Below, in pieces: positions 59,503-64,000 of a DNA stretch of 64,000 nucleotides (the first letter of the stretch is position 1; each line of letters opens with the position of its first letter). The position numbers and the translations under genes are program-made. The stretch comes from Fodinicola acaciae. Lineage in GTDB: Bacteria; Actinomycetota; Actinomycetes; Mycobacteriales; HKI-0501. Under the pieces are notes generated by a model. That model was given only the letters and a program-made list of their open reading frames with translations. It did not search any database and had not been told where the DNA came from. Location of the stretch: assembly GCF_010993745.1 (NCBI RefSeq), contig NZ_WOTN01000002.1, positions 62,001 to 126,000 of the forward strand, in the 5' to 3' direction.

Positions 59503-60504
59503 ATGGGTGAGGCTAGAGATTCAACGCTCTCCGGGAAGGTTCTGGAGTTCAACCCCATTGTCAACGGGGTCGACTTTCTCGATAGCGCGATCTCCAATCT
59601 CGCCGATTCCCAAGATCCGCGAAACTTGAAGTACGCAGTCCTGCATCTGCAAGCTGCGATCGAGATTTTGGTGAAGGTGCGGTTGCAGCGCGAAGGGATC
59701 AAACACGTCTTCGATGATCCCTACAGCGTCGACCTGAACAAGTTCAGGCAGGGCGATTTCCGCAGTGTGAGCCTCAGCGCGGCGCTCAAACGCCTCGACC
59801 GGGTTGCCGGGATACAGCTGGCGGACAAAGAGCGTGGTGCCCTGAATTTTCTGAGCAAAGAGCGGAACAAACTTCAACACTTTGGTTCGACCAGCAATCA
59901 TGAGGTTGTTGCCACTCGCGCTGCCGCGGCACTGGATGTGTTGTCTCAGTTCATCCAGCGACATCTCACGCCGGACGCACCGGAGCAGGAGGTCGCCCAC
60001 CTAGATAGAGCTGAAGGGCTTATCCGTGGGGCTCTGACCTCGATTGCTGCCGTTAGCTGGGCGCGGTTGACTCGAATCGGTCCCGAATTGGATGCATGGT
60101 CGGGCATCGTGATTCATTGCCCGGATTGCCTTCAAATGGCGTGGACGTTCCTGCCTCATGAGGGGTCCTCACGTTGCCACTTCTGCGGTCGCGACTGGAG
60201 CCAAGAGGATCAGCTGGCGACGGCCGTCGAGTACGTCGAGAACGTTCTTGGCGAATCCAGACATGTCGCGGTCAAGGACGGCGGCGGCTTGCCGATCGCA
60301 ACGTGTCCAGAGTGTGAGTTCGCGGCCCTTGTAATGGTGGCCACCCGCAACGATCCCAACACCTACCTCACCGCTGCCTGTTTCTACTGCGGGTTCTCCA
60401 CTAATAAGCGCCTCGGATCATGTGGACGCTGCGGAACACCGACGCTGGATCCCGACGATGGAATCTGTCCTAACTGCCTGAATGACCTCGTCGCTCGGGA
60501 TTGA
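59503..60504 (+). CDS. HEPN-like protein with three zinc ribbons
   Basis: 333 aa; GGAGGGAG precedes the ATG. The N-terminal helical half has LKYAVLHLQAAIEILVKVRL and, at R121-H126, RNKLQH, an exact RNxxxH of HEPN nucleases. The C-terminal half has three CxxC pairs of ribbons: C206/209 with C225/228, C268/271 with C293/296, C307/310 with C322/325. Such layouts suit an RNA-cleaving or RNA-binding effector. It follows the JAMM-E1 gene after 47 bp on the same strand. Whether it belongs to the same system is unproven. Base composition is lower in GC than the core. Confidence 0.65.
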   Translation: MGEARDSTLSGKVLEFNPIVNGVDFLDSAISNLADSQDPRNLKYAVLHLQAAIEILVKVRLQREGIKHVFDDPYSVDLNKFRQGDFRSVSLSAALKRLDRVAGIQLADKERGALNFLSKERNKLQHFGSTSNHEVVATRAAAALDVLSQFIQRHLTPDAPEQEVAHLDRAEGLIRGALTSIAAVSWARLTRIGPELDAWSGIVIHCPDCLQMAWTFLPHEGSSRCHFCGRDWSQEDQLATAVEYVENVLGESRHVAVKDGGGLPIATCPECEFAALVMVATRNDPNTYLTAACFYCGFSTNKRLGSCGRCGTPTLDPDDGICPNCLNDLVARD

Positions 60505-60939
60505 TCCGACAGACGGACGGCTTGCGCCATCGCACGTCAAACCTCAAAGCCCACGCAGCAAAATCCGACTACCGGTGAGACGAACTCTACGACTACTACG
60601 CCGACATGGGCTGTGTCTGGATCGTCACACCTTCGCCACCGCACACGTGATCAACGGTGAGCCGTAGATCGGGAGGGTCGATCACGTGCGCACATTTTGG
60701 CCGTCCTCCGAGCCCTCCGAGGTGCCCTAGTGCTTGGGGATGATTGGCTGGCTGGGAATGAGTTTCAAGATGCCGACCACCGCCAAAAGAAATCGTCGCG
60801 CCTCTCGTTCGTCCGGTTAGGCTGGAACGGTGAAAGGTCGGCTTGCTGAAAACACCAGGTGTGCGGTGCGGTGGTCGCGGGACCATTTACCCGACTGGCC
60901 GATCAAGCCCTAGCTCGACCAGCACGACTGGAGGGCTTC
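60505..60939. other. Gene-free gap in the island
   Basis: No coding region or hairpin that can be supported. A short plus-strand frame ends DRHTFATAHVINGEP, which faintly recalls the HTFAT box of tyrosine recombinases but lacks any context. Confidence 0.45.
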
Positions 60940-61344
60940 GTGAACGTCGCAAGCTTCACACTTATCGCTGGCCCGCTGGCGGTGGCGCTGGCATCGTCCG
61001 GATTTCAGAAATACCTGGCGTGGGTTGCTCGGCACAACGGGACTGCGCGATGGTCTCGCGACGACTATTTGTTCTGGCACGACTGGGTCGGCGGAGGCAT
61101 TATCACTGCACTCGTGCTGTTGTGGCGAGAGGCTGGCGACGGCAGCGTGACCCAGAATCAGATCCTTGATTTAGCGTTCATGGGTTTCGGGGTAGCAGGC
61201 TTGATTCACGCGGTGAAGTCGTGGGGATATGAATCGACAGCGCCGCACAGGCTCCGTGCTTGGCGCGGCATCATTCTTCCGAACGTAGCCGCGATCGTTG
61301 TCACGTCTGTATCCGTGCTTGTTGGTCTACATGCCCTTATCTGA
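60940..61344 (+). CDS. Small four-helix membrane protein
   Basis: 134 aa, GTG start with GGAGGG four to five bases upstream. Hydrophobic segments: FTLIAGPLAVALASSGF, DWVGGGIITALVLLW, ILDLAFMGFGVAGLIHAV and IILPNVAAIVVTSVSVLVGL. A soluble stretch RHNGTARWSRDDYLFWHDW lies between TM1 and TM2. No family recognised. First of three genes reading toward the large unknown protein; the next gene starts within 4 bp. Confidence 0.6.
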   Translation: MNVASFTLIAGPLAVALASSGFQKYLAWVARHNGTARWSRDDYLFWHDWVGGGIITALVLLWREAGDGSVTQNQILDLAFMGFGVAGLIHAVKSWGYESTAPHRLRAWRGIILPNVAAIVVTSVSVLVGLHALI

Positions 61345-61347
61345 TTG

Positions 61348-61830
61348 GTGGATGTAGTGACTCCTCGACTTCTCTTCGACCGGTACGGTATGGCGGCGTA
61401 CATCGCAGTCGTCTGTGCCGGAGGTGTCTATCTCCTTGGCCAGGAGGTCGGATTTGCCCCCGCGTTAGCGAGCATTGGCACGGTCTGTATTGCAGCGCTG
61501 ACGGCGACCCTACTAGGGCTAAGTTCCACTCGTCGAGGTCTCGCGAAGGCGATGAGCCATGCCGTCATCCGTTACGCGGAGCTGAGCCAGCCAGATCGAT
61601 TCGAAGTTCCGGTGGGACTCGTTGTTGGATTAATGGAGCTCCCACTCAGAGAGCAGCTAACGGTTGTCAGATCGACAGTGAGGAGGTTCGAGAGCAGGAC
61701 ACCACGCCTCAACCGGCGACAGGTTGCCGCCGCGCAGCAGCTCCTCGAGGGGCATCGTGGCACTGACGAGGAGCGCGTTCGCGCCCTCGTTCGGCTCCTT
61801 GCGACTGGGATTCGACCGCCAATGGTTTGA
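61348..61830 (+). CDS. Small membrane protein with cytosolic helical tail
   Basis: 160 aa, GTG start (61357 also possible). Two TM helices (MAAYIAVVCAGGVYLLG and ALASIGTVCIAALTATLLGL) are followed by a basic helical tail with LMELPLREQLTVVRSTVRRF and QVAAAQQLLEGHRGTDEERV. No family recognised. Directly follows the four-helix protein gene; likely a pair. Confidence 0.55.
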   Translation: MDVVTPRLLFDRYGMAAYIAVVCAGGVYLLGQEVGFAPALASIGTVCIAALTATLLGLSSTRRGLAKAMSHAVIRYAELSQPDRFEVPVGLVVGLMELPLREQLTVVRSTVRRFESRTPRLNRRQVAAAQQLLEGHRGTDEERVRALVRLLATGIRPPMV

Positions 61831-61946
61831 GTAGCGGTCCGTCAGGAGGCACAGGCGCCGGAGCTGCAGAAGTCCGTCGCGAATGAAATACAGAGATGCT
61901 CAGATCGGGCCATGGCCGACTAGTCGACGTGCAAGAGGATGAATCG

Positions 61947-62170
61947 ATGAATGCAGGTGACGAGGCACGTCCTGACGGGCGGACGCCCTCAGCGGATGTG
62001 CTCGCTCTTCGCATGGCGACGCGTTCGCTCCGGCTTCATCTAGATACATTGCCTATTGACTACCATCTCGATGTATCAGCCGATCGCTTTCTGGTGGGCC
62101 TTACGTTTATGTTCGCACGGCAGCGCTATGACTGCGCGGATTCCATGATTGGGGCTGGGTTGGGGGGACG
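61947..62170 (+). pseudogene. Frame-shifted 5' part of the 62174 gene
   Basis: ATG at 61947 with AGAGGA upstream encodes MNAGDEARPDGRTPSADVLA ... RFLVGLTFMFARQRYDCADS, then MIGAGLGG, with gene-like composition. At the G6 run 62162-62167 a -1 shift joins it to the frame of the downstream gene (…SMARSLFVDGLRWLWIG). Confidence 0.6.
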
Positions 62171-62173
62171 GTC

Positions 62174-63712
62174 ATGGGATCGATGGCACGGAGTCTATTC
62201 GTGGACGGTCTGCGTTGGCTATGGATCGGCGAACAACCTGAACGGAGTCGCGCCTTGCTTGGAAACCTCCTCCAGGAGCGAAACCGTATCTGTGTCCTCC
62301 TCGAGGAGGCTGATGCAAGCTGCCCGATCCTCAATCGTTGGCTGATGCCATTGCCTGACCTCGCGGACTTGACTGGCCAATCGATGAGTTGGCTCGACGT
62401 TGCGCCAATACCGGATGAGAATGAGCTGTTAGAAGATTTTCTCCAAGGGAGTCCATCCGATGAATCATTAGTGTGGCCAGGGCGCCCACAAGAACCGCTG
62501 CTTCGGCGAGTTCGGATGCTGCTTGATGTGCCGGGCTTACGCGGCGCCGTGATGGTTCTCGCACACGCTGGTCATGGAAATTACCTCGGTTTGCAGAGCA
62601 GCCTCACCGCCGACGGCACGCCAGGCCATGACCTGCGGCCCGACCATGAGGCACTATTCATGCATGTCTCGGCGATTGGTGTCATAGCAACCTTGCTAGG
62701 AACTGTGACTGTGGCGCCGGAGCAGTGGCCAGCGGACGTACCGAAGGAGACCTTCTTGCAAACGGCCATCGACTGTACCGAGGAAGTCGCCTCGGTCGCA
62801 ACTCGGATACACCGGCTAAATCCGTCCAAGCGGACGCAAGGACAAGCTAGAAAGAGTCGAGTTCCCGTCACGCGACCTCTAGGGATCATCCGTGGTGCGG
62901 CTATCGTCGCTCAAGAAGACATATTGCCAGACGTAAATACAGCCGACGACGTAGCATCAGCTGCGGAGGCGTACTTTTCATTGGCGCGAAGCATGCCTAT
63001 CAGACCGCACGACTATGGCGAGCCATCGCTTCATGCAATCCTCGCCTTCGGGGGCGCACATTCCAGTCTTCAGACGGTGATGTCGACCTATAATAGGCCC
63101 GGCTCTGCCGTGATTGCGGTCTTTGCTGCAAGAATGCTCTTGGAAGAAGCAGCTCGCCTCGTGTGGCGGATCTCAATTCCCAATGAGGCGGCATTCGAAG
63201 CCCGGGCCAAACAGTTCTTCGATGAGTATCGTGCTCGAAGAAAGAGGACAGTCAACACTCTGGTGGGGAGCGGGATTAGGAGGGCTGATGCCGAAAACAT
63301 TCTGGCGCTACCTGAGAACGTCAAAATTGTGACGCCCACCGACGAGATCGCGAAGAACAGGACGCCGTTGCCGTCCATATCCAGCATGCTACGGGCGATG
63401 GGAGCCCCGTACCCTGAGCCCGGGTGGCTGCAAGTGGCGTACACACTGCTAAGTCAGACGACACACAGCACTCCGGTCGGGCTCTTGCACGCCGTGCGAG
63501 TACGTGGAGGGCTCTTGGAGGGCAACGAACTCAGCGTTGAGATGCTCGGCCTTACTCTCGACGTTGCATGCCTGGGCAGCGCCGTTCTTATCGGTCACGC
63601 CGCGGTTTTGATCACTGACGTCAGTGATCAGGCGCTTCAGTTTCGCAAGCGGTTGCTCGGTGAGGCCGCGAAGGTCCACAACGAAGCACGCTTGGTCCAC
63701 GGTCTAGATTAG
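62174..63712 (+). CDS. Large helical protein of unknown function
   Basis: 512 aa in the open frame; with the upstream part, about 588 aa. Alpha-helical throughout. The segment VAYTLLSQTTHSTPVGLLHA near the end, with ARMLLEEAARLVWRISI before it, resembles DUF5677/HEPN-like helical proteins weakly, but no RxxxxH pair can be assigned. No TM or signal peptide. It is the last gene of a probable operon with two membrane proteins. ATG at 62174 has no Shine-Dalgarno, favouring the frameshift model. Confidence 0.55.
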   Translation: MGSMARSLFVDGLRWLWIGEQPERSRALLGNLLQERNRICVLLEEADASCPILNRWLMPLPDLADLTGQSMSWLDVAPIPDENELLEDFLQGSPSDESLVWPGRPQEPLLRRVRMLLDVPGLRGAVMVLAHAGHGNYLGLQSSLTADGTPGHDLRPDHEALFMHVSAIGVIATLLGTVTVAPEQWPADVPKETFLQTAIDCTEEVASVATRIHRLNPSKRTQGQARKSRVPVTRPLGIIRGAAIVAQEDILPDVNTADDVASAAEAYFSLARSMPIRPHDYGEPSLHAILAFGGAHSSLQTVMSTYNRPGSAVIAVFAARMLLEEAARLVWRISIPNEAAFEARAKQFFDEYRARRKRTVNTLVGSGIRRADAENILALPENVKIVTPTDEIAKNRTPLPSISSMLRAMGAPYPEPGWLQVAYTLLSQTTHSTPVGLLHAVRVRGGLLEGNELSVEMLGLTLDVACLGSAVLIGHAAVLITDVSDQALQFRKRLLGEAAKVHNEARLVHGLD

Positions 63713-64000
63713 GGCCGCACGTCAGACCTGCATCAGTTGGACGGTGTTGCTGCGAGACATGCGACGCTGACCGGAGATCACGACGCCGTGATCGACGGAC
63801 GGGCAGGTCGTGATAGATCGAAGATCCGGCAGCCGTAGTGATCATTGAATGGGTGGCTAATCCCCAACAGTCAGAGCAGATGACTGGCGCCAAGGTTCGA
63901 CCTTAAGGGTCGCGGCAGGCGGTGGTGGAAAGCGCGTGTGTGTCGAATCCGCGCCGGAGCAATGCGAGGTTGCCTTGTTGGCGATCGCCGACGATAATTT
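63713..64000. other. Gene-free right end
   Basis: No coding region, tRNA or att-like match could be supported in these 288 bp. Confidence 0.45.

Noticed and set aside
60482..60667. HTFATAH motif suggesting a tyrosine-recombinase remnant
   Set aside because: Only a few residues match, with no catalytic Arg or Tyr context; too weak to call.

Overview
The window is high-GC DNA from an actinobacterium. It has many GTG and some TTG starts, ATGA/GTGA gene overlaps, an F420-type PPOX protein, DUF397 and Scr1-type regulators, and an ESX (type VII) secretion locus with an EccB/C/D/E/MycP set. Genus cannot be fixed from sequence alone. The pentamer GTACG is conspicuously frequent in all reading frames of the core region and seems rarer at the right end.

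Layout. 1-3.6 kb: end of a malic-enzyme gene with an in-frame TAG in a conserved stretch, a 28/31-bp minisatellite, a methyltransferase, a SnoaL-like protein and a small membrane protein. 3.6-34.2 kb: a large ESX locus. It holds eccE, a LuxR-type regulator and a beta-helix/AAA+ protein (minus strand); a response regulator/histidine kinase pair; a membrane pseudokinase; eccD-eccB; two duplicated beta-propeller/FN3 secreted proteins; a MoxR-DUF58-transglutaminase-like trio; two YbaB-like proteins; EspC/WXG/PPE-like candidate substrates; mycP; a fused eccC; and an orphan response regulator at the far end. 34.2-51.2 kb: ordinary accessory metabolism arranged as small regulator-target units (TetR/P450, TetR/SDR, Scr1/DUF397, TetR/membrane protein, ArsR-ArsC fusion/permease, MFS/MDR/TetR), several with visible palindromic operators and shared bidirectional terminators.

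51.3-64 kb: a mosaic island next to a tRNA-Thr(CGU) gene. The 5' half of the tRNA plus about 150 bp of its upstream sequence recurs, diverged, 4.1 kb away (55.43 kb), with the repeat starting in the anticodon loop. This looks like the scar of an integrative element. The interval carries decayed genes (PIN-like, TetR) and an AraC/hydrolase/SnoaL cluster.

Beyond it is the most interesting system. A GTG-started XRE repressor and an ImmA/IrrE protease are divergent from an operon encoding a ubiquitin-like beta-grasp protein, an E2-like protein and a JAMM protease-E1 fusion. It is followed by a HEPN (RNxxxH) protein with three zinc ribbons, and then by two small membrane proteins and a large unknown protein with a frameshift. 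Two palindromic operators (TGYTCG-N6-CGARCA) lie between the repressor and the ubiquitin-like gene. The reading offered is a bacterial ubiquitin-like conjugation module, probably defensive, under SOS/ImmA-style derepression. The defence role and the partnership with the HEPN protein are inference.
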